A DNA stretch of 64,000 nt from Silene conica (Eukaryota; Streptophyta; Magnoliopsida; Caryophyllales; Caryophyllaceae), in contig CM055318.2 in the NCBI GenBank assembly GCA_029255685.2, positions 17,737,001 to 17,801,000 of the forward strand, read 5' to 3'. The notes under the pieces were generated by a model. The model worked only from the letters and a program-made list of their open reading frames with translations. It had not been told where the DNA came from and did no database searches. Shown here piece by piece: positions 35,521 to 47,740 of the stretch. The position numbers were made by a program, and so were the translations under genes. The number at the start of each line of letters is the position of its first letter. Position 1 is the stretch's first letter.

Positions 35521-38330
35521 CCACGCTTACTGGTGGTAGGTGATGTCTATGCTCCCATTTGAAAATCCAAAGCAAGTAATCCCTTTAATCCAAATTTCTC
35601 TTTAGTTTGCATTTTTCATTCTCGCATGCATTTAGAGTAGTTAGTTAGTTTAGATAGCTTGTTTTAGTTTCATTTTTATCATTTCACATCTTTAGTATAG
35701 TAACATTTAGTTGCATTCATTTAGTTGCATTAGATTTCATTTTGTGTACCATATTGTCACATGTATTTTGCATACATGTAGACTAGAACACTTAGTTTAG
35801 TTTTTAGTTTTTCATTTCTTTTGTTTATTTTTGCTTTTATTGCTTTCATAAAAATCAAAAATTCAAAAAAAAAAATTGAAAAACCAAAAAACTCCAAAAA
35901 CGTGTTCTTTACTTTCCGGTTTTCCTCCTCAAATTATGCACATAGATAAGTGTGGGGAGGAAGAACCGTTTATTCCAAAAAAAAAAATACAAAAACAAGT
36001 TTTTATTTTCTCAAATATTTCAAAAATGCCAAAAACATGTTGTTTTCGTAAATATGGAAAAACTTCAAAAATGCCGAAAAAATCGAAAAATTTGAAAAAA
36101 TTATAAAAACATGTTTTTCCTTTCCTTTGTTTTTGTCCTTTGTTTGCATTGTATATATATGTTTGTTGGACTAACCAAGTGGCAGATGCAACTACAATCC
36201 GAGGTATTAGGAGAATGAAGATGCTTGGTATACTCTTTCCTACTTCTTTCTTCCCTTCCCTATTTCTTTTTATGTTGATAGCATGAAGGAGAACGAGATT
36301 TTTGTGCCTTGGATGTTCCTTTGGGGAACTTGTGGTTGTTGTGGATGATGTGCTGCTAGTTTAGTCCTCTTGTTGTTGCATGTTTGTTATGTTTGTCATT
36401 AGCTTACTTTAGTTTCACATGCTTTTCATTTTCATAGTTTTGTGAATATTTGTTAGTCGGTTTTTCTCGTTTGCAGTTGTTTGTAAATATGCATAGGAGG
36501 TTGAATAGTGGAGGATATATGCCGTCAATGATGATATTTGTCTTGCTTGTGTCTTACCCCTCCTAATAGCTTGCACCGTTTGATGTCACCTTGTTAGGGT
36601 TCTTGCTTGCAAGGACCCGGAAGTCTAGGCTTATTGACCAAGTTTCGACCACCATGTGAGACCGTGTTAGACCTTGACTCGACCTAGGACCGACATTAGC
36701 TACTCAAATGTGAGGATAGAGCCTCCTTTTTAGTCGGCCCATCAAACCGACTCAGTTTAGGATTGTGAGTAGTCCTCCTTACGTGGTATGTTATGTCAAT
36801 ACGCATAAGTATGGCGCTCGTTCCTCATTTCCGTGTTTATGTTCATGTGCATGTGAGACAACTCTTGTTCAAAATAAATCAACTTCACATTTGCCAAATT
36901 AGCCTTGTTTTGACCCTTGCATCTTATTCCCTCTTTTGTTTAACCACTTTGAGCCTTAGCCTTTTCATTTGGCCTTAACCACTACATGAGCTACATCCCA
37001 AAAACACCCTTCCTTGATCAAGAATGGTTGCTTTTGTGGTACTTTGTTTGTGGTAAATTTGGGGCTTAGATGTCGGTTGGTGGCTTCTTCCGTTGTGGTC
37101 TTACTTGTTGTTTTCTTGGTGAATGGAGGTTTGAGAAAAAGAAAAGAAAAAAAAAATGAAAAAAGAAAGAAAATAGAAAGTCAAAGAAAAAAAAAGTTGA
37201 AAAAGTTTTGAAAATTCCAAAAAGAGAAGTGTATATATGTGTTTTGGAAAAGAAAAAGGCTAGCAACAACTCCCTTCCATCAAGGGGAGATAGAAAAAGC
37301 CGTTGCTATAATAATTTGGTCTTTTGATGCTTTTACATGCGTGTCGGGTTTACACAATTTTTGCATTTGATTTGGATTTCAAGTCTTATGTTAGGGTGTA
37401 GACGTTGTTCGGTGTTTTAAATAATGACCTCTTTGATAAAGGTTGTGATGGGTTTGTTTTTCCAAAGTAAGTTGGGGTTTATGCAATTTTTGCTTGGTTT
37501 TGTCAAAACCAAAGTTAGGGCATAGACGTTGCTTAGTTGTTGTAATAAGGAGTTGTGTTGATCATGGCAATCATTCTTGTTTTTGAGCCTCAAATTTTAG
37601 AACGGTGCTTGCACCAAACCATTTTCACCCAACCCAAGCCCCGTTGCATCCTTGTTGTTGTTCTCATCATGTGCATTTGCATTTTCTCATGGATTTTTGG
37701 ATGGAGTACCATTCTAGATTGCGGGCATGCTTCGCAAGTTGAGGTAGGTGAGTGATTTTGGTTACTTATTGTCAAAAAAATCACCCCCTTTCTTTCCTTG
37801 TGTGTTGAGTGTCACCCGTGAGAGTCAGTACTTAGGGTTCTCTTATCGGTTATGGGTCTAGCAAGGGGTCGAATCATGTGTGCGTCGTGTCATTCTTAGA
37901 AGTATAGCTTAGTGCTTCCGTTTGCTTGCCTTGAATTAGTTTCTTGGTCTTTGGGGATGTCATTTTTGGTTGCTTGAGTTTGATTTAGGGGTTCGACACC
38001 ATGGTTGGACTTTGAGTCGACATCTTCCGCTTTAGACCTCCCTTGTTTAGTTTTTCAAAACCCCGCTTGGATGAGGCAAGCGGTTGGCTTTTCCTTTTCC
38101 CGATGCATGTTGCTTGTTTATATGTGTTTTGTTTTGACTTGTTTGCATCAAAAGTTTTGTAGCAAGACCAAACTTGCTTTGCAATAGGGCGTTCTTCCTC
38201 ATGAATGTCAAATTGTGAGTTGAAAGGGCTACGGGTGTCGCTAAACCCGATTCGGCTTCTAATTAGCTTAGTTAGTTTGTTTCATGTTTCTAATAAGGGG
38301 TTTTATAGCTTCTTGATCTCTTACTCGAGG
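35521..38330 (+). other. Athila 3' non-coding tail
   Basis: About 2.8 kb without a recognisable protein between the third ORF and the polypurine tract. It has several A-rich patches (35850-36110, 37130-37220) with repeated CAAAAATGCC-type phrases. Similar sequence occurs at about 47760-48680 before another Athila LTR, supporting its element origin. Confidence 0.7.
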
Positions 38331-38352
38331 ACGAGTAAGGTTTGGGGAATTC
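38331..38352 (+). promoter_or_regulatory. Athila polypurine tract
   Basis: ACGAGTAAGGTTTGGGGAAT lies directly before the 3' LTR. The same CTCGAGGACGAGTAAGGTTT phrase precedes the LTR at 48702. Confidence 0.8.
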
Positions 38353-40040
38353 TGATGAGCTTCATTTTAGTCATATTTTTCATTGCTTTTTCTTCATTTT
38401 CGGTCCCGATTCGACCTCGTTTTGCGTGCCTTTGCTCGTTTTTACATCCATTGCCTCGACTATTCCTATTTTGTTTCCATCATGTAGGAATTGTGACGGG
38501 AGCGAAGAAACGGGAGTAAACGAGACGGATTTCTAGCAAAAAGTGAAGAATTGAAGAGATTTTGGCTCCAGGCCCTCACAGCCGATCCCAGACCGGCAGC
38601 CGGTGGGCCGGCTGGGAGGGTTGACTTGACTGTTGAAGAAAATGATAAAATGTTACTGGAACTTGAGGCTTGATTCTAAGCCGGTCCCCAGCCGGCGGCC
38701 GGTAGACCGGCCGGGGATCATGTCCCATACTTAGCCATTTTCGAAAAGTTAAGGGAATCAAGTTTTTGGCCAGATTCAAGAGAAAGGGTTCCCAGCCGGT
38801 GGCCAACCGGCTGGCTGTACCTGTACATTGAAAAAATTGGAGGAAAAATCAGAAGTATGCATTTGCACTCTAAGCCGGTGATAGACAGGTAGCCGACCGG
38901 TCGGCTGAGAATCAAGACCAAATAAAGAAAAAGAAGAAAAAGTTCAGAAGTTCGTATTTTGACTCTTAGCCGGTTCTAGACCGGCAGCCGGTGGACCGGC
39001 TGAGAGTCAAGTTTCAGAATTTCGCGCACTATATATACCCGCACTTAGTCTATTTTCATTTACGCACTTTTCACATAATTTTCACGCATCCCTAGGGTTT
39101 CTACTGTTTCATTGTTCTTCCTTTTACATTCAAAAACTCTAGTTGGTTCTTATCTCTTTCATTATTTAGTTCATAGAATCTTTTAGTGAATCTCTTAGTT
39201 TATCATCCTTAGTTGGTTCTTATCTCTTTCATTAGTTTACATTTGAGATTTGGTTGTAATTTGGAGATTTTGAGAGAACTCTTCAATTTGTATTCAAGTT
39301 CTTCACTTTTATTCAAGTATTGGTATAATCTTCTCCTTCTTTACATTGTTTTTGCATTCCCTTCAAGTTTCCTTTAATCAATTGTTTACATTCATTTATT
39401 CCAACATGTTTAGCATTTACTCTTCAATTATTTACATGTCATCTTTAGTTATGTGTGAGTAGTCCATTTCTAGGGTTAGGGGTGTGCTTGGGTGGTTGGT
39501 GTTGATGATTATTGCTTAGGGTTAGGGTTTGTTCTTCATCTTTGTTAGGTTTTCATTACATGCTTGCTATGTGTTTGATAAAATGCCTCAACGACGGTTG
39601 GGCATGATTCTTGTTGTTGTTTGCCTGTGACGATAGTCTAGGGTTCTCATGAGTATGTATGTATGATTTGTTGGCCTTGTTTGTAGCGAGAGGTAGGATA
39701 GGGTTCGACTTTAGGCGAGTCTAATTGAAGGACGCGACAAACCTAGACCTAGCTTAGAAGAGACTTCCTACCCTTTGCATGTTTGGCATCGACCTACCCT
39801 AGTAACCCCCGACACCCTAGTTGTTTTATTATCGATTTAATCTTAGCTTGTTTGTCTTAATTTGTCTTTAGTTGTTAGTCTTATCACCCCCAAACCTGTT
39901 ACCCCGACTTAAGCTTGAGTTAGAACCTAACTAAACAATTTTCCCCACCATCTTCGTGTTCGACCCCGAATTTCATACTACTTGCTTTCGGGTTTATAAA
40001 TGTGTTTGATGCCGGTAGTGACGGCAAAAACCGGCCATCA
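38353..40040 (+). repeat. Athila 3' LTR
   Basis: 1688 bp, very similar to 24312-26001. It has lost one CCGG half-module near 38795-38815 and gained a duplication of AGTTGGTTCTTATCTCTTTC near 39140-39230. Confidence 0.93.
38570..39010. repeat. CCGG-rich quasi-palindrome array in the Athila 3' LTR
   Basis: Five modules, near 38577, 38678, 38790, 38871 and 38965, equivalent to those in the 5' LTR. Small substitutions break some half-sites. Confidence 0.85.
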
Positions 40041-41140
40041 GTAACTAATTAGAATTATCTCAAGAGGTCAAAAGATTGTTTGTTTGGGTTTCTATAAACT
40101 AATAGCGATATGAAATAAAGATGAGAAACAATAATAAAGAAAGTCTAGGGATAAGGTTCACAGGGTAGTTATTCAAGGGTGAGATTTAATCATTGATAGG
40201 GCTAATTATGCTATTGAAGGTAATATGATCAGTTGACTCAATACTCCCTTTAAATATAGATTAACATGTGATCGCTATCATTAAACTATGTCTATTTAGC
40301 TATCGTTGCCCGTTATTAGTCTTAACCCGGTGGGTGATAATCCTAATATGTAAGACTAATTCATTAACTCCGGTCGGTAATCAATCATTTAGATTTAAGA
40401 CGATTAAAATGATAAACTAAAGAATAACAAAAGGCAATTTAACTATCAATTCATAAGTTAAACCCCTTTCTAACAACCTAGATCCCCATTCTCCCTAGAA
40501 AACTAAATTAGCTACGCATACTAGGAGGAACAACTATAAAGAAATCAAGAAGAAGCATAATTGATAACATGATTTATGAATATAAAGCAATAACTAAAAT
40601 TTGATTAAAAAGAAAGATTAAAGAATACCGTAAAGAACGCAATATTCGGAATTGCAATGCATAAATTCAAAGCTAGATCTCAACGAAAACTAATTTTATT
40701 GAGAATTGTATGTAGAAAACTAAAGAAAGATTGAAGAACTAAAACAAGGGTAAAAAGTCGTGTGTTAGCTTGGGGGCATGCACGACCCTTCTTAAATAAC
40801 AAACACAAAATCAACTTAGGAAGTTTCTCGGAAAGAAAAACCCATGACGAGTGGTTCCTCGATCGTGTAGGGCACAGGCTCAATCGAGGAACTTTCGGTC
40901 TCTCAGGTTCTTCGTGTTTTCTCCGTTCTTTTCCTTTGTTCTTTCTTAGTTCTTGGGTACTTTCCTCGTACTTTGTCTTATCGACTCCGTGGTGCTCTAA
41001 TTCACTCTTGTGCTCTTTAAATGCATCCAGTTTGCATTTAAACACCAAAATGCAGAAGTATCGATATTCTAATAAATACGGCATATAAATACTACTTCTA
41101 CTCATAACACCGTAATAAAAGATGTTAAGAAGAGGCATAA

Positions 41141-42258
41141 ATGTTATCTATCACTCACTATGTGGGTTTATTCATTGTGATCGGGTGGTCTAAAAAGCTA
41201 ACTACTGATGTTATTCGTGATAAACTGTGCAAAAAGTTGTATGGTTGGCATAAGAAGATTTTCTCGAGGGTAGGTAAGAAAATTGTAATAAAGGTTGTTG
41301 TCAATTCACTACCTACCTATGTGATGAGTGTGTCTAAAATTCCCGCCAACTTTTGTGTTGAGCTAAGATCGATTGTGGCGCAATTTCCGTTGGGGATATG
41401 ACGAAGGGTAAACGAGGTATCTATTGGGTGGCGTGCCAAAAGATGGCTCAACCGAAAAGAGTCGGAGGGATGTGATTCAGTTATTTTTACCTATTTAATT
41501 TAGGTCTTATGGGAAAACAGAAGAGAAGATTGGTGACCAGCCCGCATAGTTTTTGGACTCGCATTACGAAGGCTAAGTATTTCCCAAACGGTGAATTTAT
41601 GACGACCTTGAACATAATTCGCGAGTTACATGTGGAGGAGTATCTTTGAAGCTAGAGGAGTTATGGAGCACGGTTTGAGGAAGCGCATATGGGATGGAAA
41701 TAAGACGAAGATATAAGGAGATAATGGTGGCCAATTACTCAAACGGGAAAAGTTATTTCGCCGTGTTTATAGGGGAATGAGGAGATAATGGTGGTCTAAT
41801 TATTGAGACTGAATGGAGGGGGTTGGGACGAGGAAAGGCTGAATTATTTCTTGTTGTCGTTTGAAAAAGAGGGTGGCCTGGTGAAAATTCGCTTGAGTTC
41901 TAATAGGCCACGTGATATTTGGTATTGGGGTTTTGAGTGGGTATATACGATTCATAGTGTCTTATACGATGCTTGTGGGTGATGTAGGGGATGGTGTTGG
42001 CTCTTCGGACCGGGGGAGACACAAATGGATTTGGAATCGGTTTTAGCAAGTTTCAGTTTGGTTGTACGTGAAGCTCTTCTTTTGGCAATTGTGTTGTGAA
42101 TCTTTGGTCACGAGGGCAAAATCAATGGCCTAGTAGCAGGTGAGTATTTTTTTGTTCTTTTTGTCATTCTTCTTTAGAATCGAGTATTCATTTATTTTGG
42201 GATTGTGGGGTGGCTAATTGGGTTTGGGACGGGTTGGGTCTCAAGGTTTTGACAGAGG
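41141..42258 (+). pseudogene. LINE reverse transcriptase C-terminal remnant
   Basis: The frame 41141-41401 has DKLCKKLYGWHKKIFSR and NSLPTYVMSVSKIPANFC, typical of the region after the RT core in plant L1-type LINEs. Further fragments in shifted frames follow: RGIYWVACQKMAQPKRVGG near 41430, PHSFWTRITKAKYFPNGEF near 41545, and a zf-RVT-like stretch near 42050-42230. Multiple frameshifts and stops make it non-functional. The right end is cut by the Tekay element at 42264. Confidence 0.75.
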
Positions 42259-42959
42259 TGAGGTGTAAAACCCCTCGCGAAAGCGGAAAATTAAAACATA
42301 CAAAGTACTAAAAATGCAGCGGAATTAAAACTTTTTAACATAAACATGCGAGGTGAATTAAAACCTGAAAACTGAAACTGACATAAATAGAAATAGATAA
42401 GTAATAGTTCTAAGTACGAAAACCAAATATATACAACAGCCTAGGATGGAACATCCCTACAGGCACCAAAACGTATACTGTATCAAAACTAAGAGTCCAG
42501 CTAAACGATATAAGTGTAAGTCATGATGAAAGGATCATCGCTCGCTAGCTCTCGTGTGAACCCTGCCAACCTGCATGTACCTACATACATGAAAACATGT
42601 ACGCCACAATCAGTGGGGAGTGACTAGAGTTCTCCTAGCCACCTTTTGTAACGACACGTAATACATAAATACAAACAGAATACTCCAGCATGTATAAAGA
42701 TGTGAAGTATAACAATATCTCATCAACTGATCTCATACTATCATGCAAACTCTAATGCACGGCTCTCAACCAACTTCATAAACCGTTTGGAAAGAGAGCC
42801 GGTTTCCCTACTGGTTACCCAGTCGGAGGGGTCTTTCAGTCCAACTATTTATGAAACCGATCAAAGAGTCACCCAATGCCTTGGATGAACAACATCAAAG
42901 TCAAAGTACTATGAACCACACTATCATCATGCATATCTGACACTGTACCAAACTCTAGG

Positions 42960-43570
42960 CAAGCAGATATTAAACATTAAGTAAAGAGGTTCAGCGGTCA
43001 ACTTAAGACATAACCTAAATACCAATCATTCAGCAAGTAAAAAGGTTCAGAGGCGACATCTTAACGCATAGCCTAGATACCAAGTTCACAACATCAAGCA
43101 AGGACTCAGAGGCGAAAACTCAACGCATGGACCGGCTATCAATAAGATACTAGACTCAGAGGCGAACACTCAACGCATGGACTAGCACTCAATTCACCAT
43201 CGTAAGTAAGGAACTCAGAGGCGAAAACTCAACGCATGTTCCCCTACTATACATCACAAGGTACTAAACTCAGAGGCGAAAACTCAACGCATGTTCTAGC
43301 ACCAAACACCTGCACTCCGGGTAAGGTATGACAACCTGACTGCCCCGTCGTGCAGTTGCTCTACTCGTCAGACTCAGAGGCCAGCTTAAGGCATGTCCTG
43401 ACGCGATCACTCAAACATGTCTGTACTCAGAGGCGAAAACTCAACGCATGTCCCAGACACGACAAACAAACACATATAGGGCTCAGAGGCCAGCTTAAGG
43501 CATATCCCCATATATGACAAACAACTCACGTATTAAGTTCAGAGGCCAGCTCAAGGCATAACTTAATACG
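42960..43570. repeat. Degenerate tandem repeats in the Tekay LTR
   Basis: Units with CAGAGGCGAAAACTCAACGC or CAGAGGCCAGCTTAAGGCAT recur every 50-75 bp. They are the diverged counterpart of the regular 54-bp array at 10183-10614. Confidence 0.8.
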
Positions 43571-43859
43571 CAACAAAACAATATCATCAAAGTCTATGAA
43601 CTAATCCATAGTTCTACTTTCTTAACTTCTAATCAACACTTAATTGACCCCGGGAACTAAGTTGAGGGAGAGCCGGTTTCCTTTTCGGTTACTCGACCGG
43701 GGGGTCTCTATCCTCTCTCCATTCCCGAACCAAATATAGTGTCGCCCATCCTCCGGGGACCTCAGATACATATCAAAGATAAAAGGAACGAGTTTCAATC
43801 AAAACTGATTAACCGTTTAAAAGTTACGAACGAATTACGAATTCGAAATAAAAATAAGC

Positions 43860-44250
43860 TACAGGGATCCCCAGCCGGTCGGCAGGGAGCGGACCGGCTG
43901 GCAACCCATCCATGCTTTCCTTTTTTTTTAATACGAAGCAGCCACAAAGGACCCCCAGCCGGTCGGCAGGCAGCCGGCCTACCGGCTGGGAACCCAATCC
44001 CAACATACGCAGTACTTACTAATGAGGCTCCTAGCCGGTTGGCAGGCGGCCGGTCTACCGGCTGGGCACCTCATCCCCTACTCTTACAAATTACGCAAGA
44101 CAAACCTCAAAAGAGGCTACCAGCCGGTTGGCAGGCAGCCGGCCTACCGGCTGGCAGCTCAAAACCTATTTTCTCCCAAAACTCGCAAAACCCACTAAAG
44201 ACGCTCCCAGCCGGTCGACCGGCGGCCGGTCGGTCGACCGGCTCAGAGAG
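43860..44250. repeat. CCGG-rich quasi-palindrome array in the Tekay LTR
   Basis: Five modules start near 43868, 43953, 44029, 44118 and 44205. Each reads CCAGCCGGTYGGCAGGC followed by AGCCGG and ACCGGCTGG, the same architecture as the Athila modules. The equivalent part of the solo LTR (near 11330) has no such array. Confidence 0.85.
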
Positions 44251-45263
44251 CCTGATCGCGAAAAACGCACTTTCCAGCCAATTCAAAACTCCATTAAATC
44301 GGTACCAAACTTAAGAATCGCAACATGTAAAGTTTACCCAACATCACAAATCACTCAATAACACTAACTAACAGCAAATCAACCCATAACAATCCTCAAT
44401 ACGATTATATAATGTATTCGTCGCAAAACATAAATTTCAGAAATTAAGCCATTACTCATATGAAACATCAAGTAAGCATATAATCTTCAAGTAAGGTCAT
44501 TCCTAACATATTACTAAGTCCATTAAACATCAATCTTAAACAAAAATCAGAAACAATAACAAGAACACAACAAAACTTTCTATTTTAACAAAAAGGCCGA
44601 GTTACTCGTAATCGTCACCTTAAATGCAATCCCGCTCAAAGCTCGTCTTCCACAATGAAGCTATCTAAGTCCGGGTCCTCCAAGCCTTCGCCTACAATCA
44701 AGAAAAACGAGTTTAAGGGATCAAAAGACGATTTTAGGAAAAACAGCCCAAATTTCGAAATAGGAGAAATGAAAATCGGAAGTGACGGATGGCTTGCAAA
44801 TTCGGTGAGGATTCCGAAAATGATATTATTACCTTGATTTGATAAACGAATGATGAAGAAAAGAGGAAAAGAAGATGAATAAATATGGAGGTTTTGTGAG
44901 AATTGTGTTTACTGTTTTTTTGTTTTGAGGAGATGAAGATGTCGACTAAATGGGTTTTAAGGGGTTTAAGGGTTGTCCTTTCCGTTTTAAATGAAACGGG
45001 TTTGGATAACTTGAACGGGTTTTTAGATGTGAACTTAAGTTACCAAGTTTGTATTCGTCTTAAGGACTTAAGGTTCTTAAAACGGATCTTGCTATTCATT
45101 AAAAATACTTTACGATAATTTATTAAAATATTATTTTATCACTTAAAATAATTAAAAACCCTTAAAATATATTTTATAAAAATACTGTTTGTTACAATCA
45201 CCCCAACTTCAAAAAGTTTCGTCCTCGAAACTCGAACGAAGATAAATTCTAACTAACTATACC

Positions 45264-47085
45264 TCAATCGAAAAGGGAAGGATGCGCAGCACGCATCGAT
45301 GCCTCGGTCTCCCACGTCTGCTCCTCAACATCACCGCAGCGCCAAAGGATCTTCACTAAAGGCACCACCTTGCTCCTAAGCTTCTTATCCTGTCGGTCAA
45401 GGATCTTCACGGGACGCTCCTCGAAAGCAAGACTCGGCTCTAAGTTCTCGATCTCTCTAGGCAGAACATGACTCAGATCACTAACATACTTACGGAGCTG
45501 AGAAACATGAAAGACACTATGAACCTTGCCCAAACTAGGAGGCAAGTCCAAACGATAAGCAGCAGCACCAATCCTTTTCACGATCTCAAAAGGCCCAATA
45601 TACTTAGGACTCAACTTGCCCTTAACTCCAAACCTCTTAACGCCCTTCATCGGTGAAACTCTCAAGAAGACTCTGTCACCCACCTCAAACTCGAGAGGTC
45701 TACGGCGAACATCAGCATAGGATTTCTGTCGATCCTGTGCGGCCTTCATCCTACCTCTGATAAGCTGAACCTGATCAATCGTAACAGCTAACTGGTCCGG
45801 TCCTAGGTCGTGCACGTCACTCGCCTGTTCCCAACAGATCGGACTACGGCACTTCCTACCATAGAGCGCCTCATACGGAGCCATACCAATAGATGAATGG
45901 TAACTGTTGTTGTAAGAAAATTCAACTAACGGTAGGCACTGCTCCCAAGAACTCTGAAAATTTAGTGCACTAGCACGGAGCAAGTCCTCTAATGTCTGAA
46001 TAGTCCTCTCGGACTGACCATCAGTCGCGGCATGAAATGCGGTACTCATCAGCAAACGGCTACCAATAGCCTCCTGTAAAGCCTTCCAAAATCTGGAATA
46101 GAAACGAGGATCACGATCAGAAATGATCTCTCTCGGGATACCATGGTAACGGACTATCTCTGCAATATAAGCTCTGGCTAAACGGTCCATATCCCATGTC
46201 TCTCTGATAGGCACAAATCTGGCACACTTAGTTAACCTATCAACCACAACCCAAATCGCATCCTTGCCTCCCACAGTCTTAGGTAACGCCGTCACGAAGT
46301 CCATCGATATGCACTCCCACTTCCACTGAGGAACTGTAACAACCCGACCCAGCACGGTCGTAACACACCCCCAATAATATGGGAGGTATGCCTTTGGGCC
46401 AATTATTTGTCCTCACTTAAGCCCAAAAGCACAAGGCCTTGTTACTAAGTGGTGGGTGGAAGCTATTATAAACATATCACAAGCCTCACATTCTACCGAT
46501 GTGGGACAACTTTCCTCTCATACTCTTGGGGTGTTACAAACTCCCCCACTTAAAGAACACAACGTCCTCGTTGTGCCTCAACCTTGACCACAACCAGGGC
46601 CAGAATCCTCCCCCGCTAGGTGTGTGACCCGGGTACTCCCGACCACGGGCTCACCACACGGTCGCAGGGTCGCTCTGATACCATTTGTAACAACCCGACC
46701 CAGCACGGTCGTAACACACCCCCAATAATATGGGAGGTATGCCTTTGGGCCAATTATTTGTCCTCACTTAAGCCCAAAAGCACAAGGCCTTGTTACTAAG
46801 TGGTGGGTGGAAGCTATTATAAACATATCACAAGCCTCACATTCTACCGATGTGGGACAACTTTCCTCTCATACTCTTGGGGTGTTACAGGAACGGGAAG
46901 CGGCTGTAACAAACCACCGGGCCACCAAAATATAAGTCTCAAGTCCTTGTGCATCTTCTCTCCGCCCGGATGAACTGAATACGGTGTCAAGTGAGCCTCA
47001 TCAAGAACCCTCTTCCTCAAATCTGGCACATCGGGGACATACATCCTACCTCGGAATCTAAGGAAACCATTGATACCCGTCGTTG
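45264..47085 (-). pseudogene. Chromovirus integrase with C-terminal chromodomain, split by a TRIM
   Basis: On the minus strand 47085-46895 encodes the integrase N-terminal region ([18 protein letters not shown], ending WWPG). The coding sequence appears deleted after WWPG, because the text jumps directly to [10 protein letters not shown] and the CCHC half of the zinc finger is missing. After the TRIM it continues from 46334 with the core: SMDFVTALP (first Asp), ISDRDPRF (second Asp), TDGQSERTI (Glu). The GPF-type domain then precedes VHSVFHVSQLRKY and a chromodomain-like tail, VKILWRCGDVEEQTWETE. The core and tail are open to 45264. The catalytic triad is present but the protein is truncated and interrupted. 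Confidence 0.88.
46335..46889 (-). mobile_element. TRIM retrotransposon, 555 bp, in the integrase
   Basis: Two 204-bp direct LTRs (46335-46538 and 46686-46889) look identical by eye. They begin TGTAACAACCCGACCCAGCA and end GGGGTGTTACA. GGAAC flanks the element at 46330-46334 and 46890-46894. The 147-bp interior has a primer-binding site on the minus strand (46672-46683, TGGTATCAGAGC) and a polypurine tract next to the left LTR (CTCCCCCACTTAAAG on the plus strand). There is no coding capacity, so it moves only with help from other elements. Confidence 0.95.
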
Positions 47086-47740
47086 TGGGTGTCAAAGATA
47101 AGATTTATAAACCAAACTAAAACTATAGATAGTGATAGTAAGGGTCGAACCACAGAAAGACAAGGTTAATTATGTTTGCTAATTTTTAATCTATTAAGTA
47201 ACAATAAAGAGGGGTTTTGAATTATTTTGGGTTGAACTAAATCTAACAGTTATATAAAGAATAAAACTGAAAAGAAGATGTAAAAACAATGATAAAAGAG
47301 ATGCTAGGATGTTTGGGTAATAAATAACTAAGATAGTATAAATCCTAAGGTCAACATGTATTGTAGTCGCGTAAGGGGTATAACATATCCTTTCGGTCTA
47401 TGATACCTAATAGCTCCTTGCGGCCTATGCTATTAGTTCCTAGGTCTCACAATTATTGGGTGTCAACAATAAGGGTGATTCCTAAATTCTAGGTAACATA
47501 CCTTTCAGTCTTTAGTAACCTAGCCGTCTTAAGATGTAAACCAATGCCCTTCCCATATCTCTCAATCTTGGGTAGGTCATTACTAACATCCTACAAGTCT
47601 CCTTTTGGTCTCATTGTAGGTTATTATAGTCTACAAATAAAAGCGAAACAGAATTCATACGCGTGTCGGTCGACCGACCAGCTAGCCCGGTCGGCCGACC
47701 TCCACCCTCCACCAGCTAGCCCAAAAATAATTTTCATGAA
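47086..47740 (-). mobile_element. Fragment of another minus-strand LTR
   Basis: Non-coding sequence whose opening (GTGTCAAAGATAAGATTTAT, then AAGGGTCGAACCACAGA) resembles the LTR ends of gypsy elements read in reverse, as at 24190-24300 and 40100-40400. It ends with a CCGG-poor cousin of the module family, GTCGGTCGACCGACC near 47665 and CGGTCGGCCGACC near 47688. The boundaries are approximate. Confidence 0.4.

Larger units (their letters stand above)
24312..40040 (+). mobile_element. Athila-type Ty3/gypsy retrotransposon, 15.7 kb, degenerate
   Basis: LTRs at 24312-26001 (1690 bp) and 38353-40040 (1688 bp) begin TGATGAGCTTCATTTT and end CCATCA. A perfect 5-bp duplication GTAAC lies at 24307-24311 and 40041-40045. 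The order is primer-binding site, gag, protease, RT/RNase H, integrase, CCGG-module array, Athila-specific third ORF, long non-coding tail, polypurine tract. Coding parts are broken by a nested hAT MITE, frameshifts and stops, so this copy is not autonomous. Confidence 0.95.
24190..41135 (-). mobile_element. LTR of an older minus-strand gypsy element, split by the Athila insertion
   Basis: After taking out the Athila and one GTAAC duplication, 24190-24311 joins 40046 to about 41135, giving roughly 1.2 kb of non-coding sequence next to the primer-binding site. Read on the minus strand, the junction shows the leader style of this group. The outer end near 41110-41135 is not sharply defined and no internal genes survive. 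Confidence 0.5.
42264..45196 (-). repeat. 3' LTR of the Tekay-type chromovirus
   Basis: 2933 bp, reading TGTAACAAACAG at its minus-strand start and ending with GAGGGGTTTTACA. It is homologous to the solo LTR at 9522-20200 but diverged, and it contains both degenerate tandem repeats and a CCGG-module array. Confidence 0.88.
42264..47085 (-). mobile_element. Truncated Tekay-type chromovirus (3' LTR plus integrase), minus strand
   Basis: On the minus strand, integrase and chromodomain end near 45264. They are followed by a GTTTCGAGGACGAAAC-type leader to the polypurine tract and then the LTR 45196-42264. The 5' half of the element (gag, protease, RT and 5' LTR) is missing beyond about 47085, where unrelated LTR sequence begins. 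Confidence 0.88.

Noticed and set aside
43739-44314. 191-residue plus-strand frame with PAGRQAAGLPAG repeats
   Set aside because: Also a product of the CCGG-module array, in the Tekay LTR, antisense to the element.
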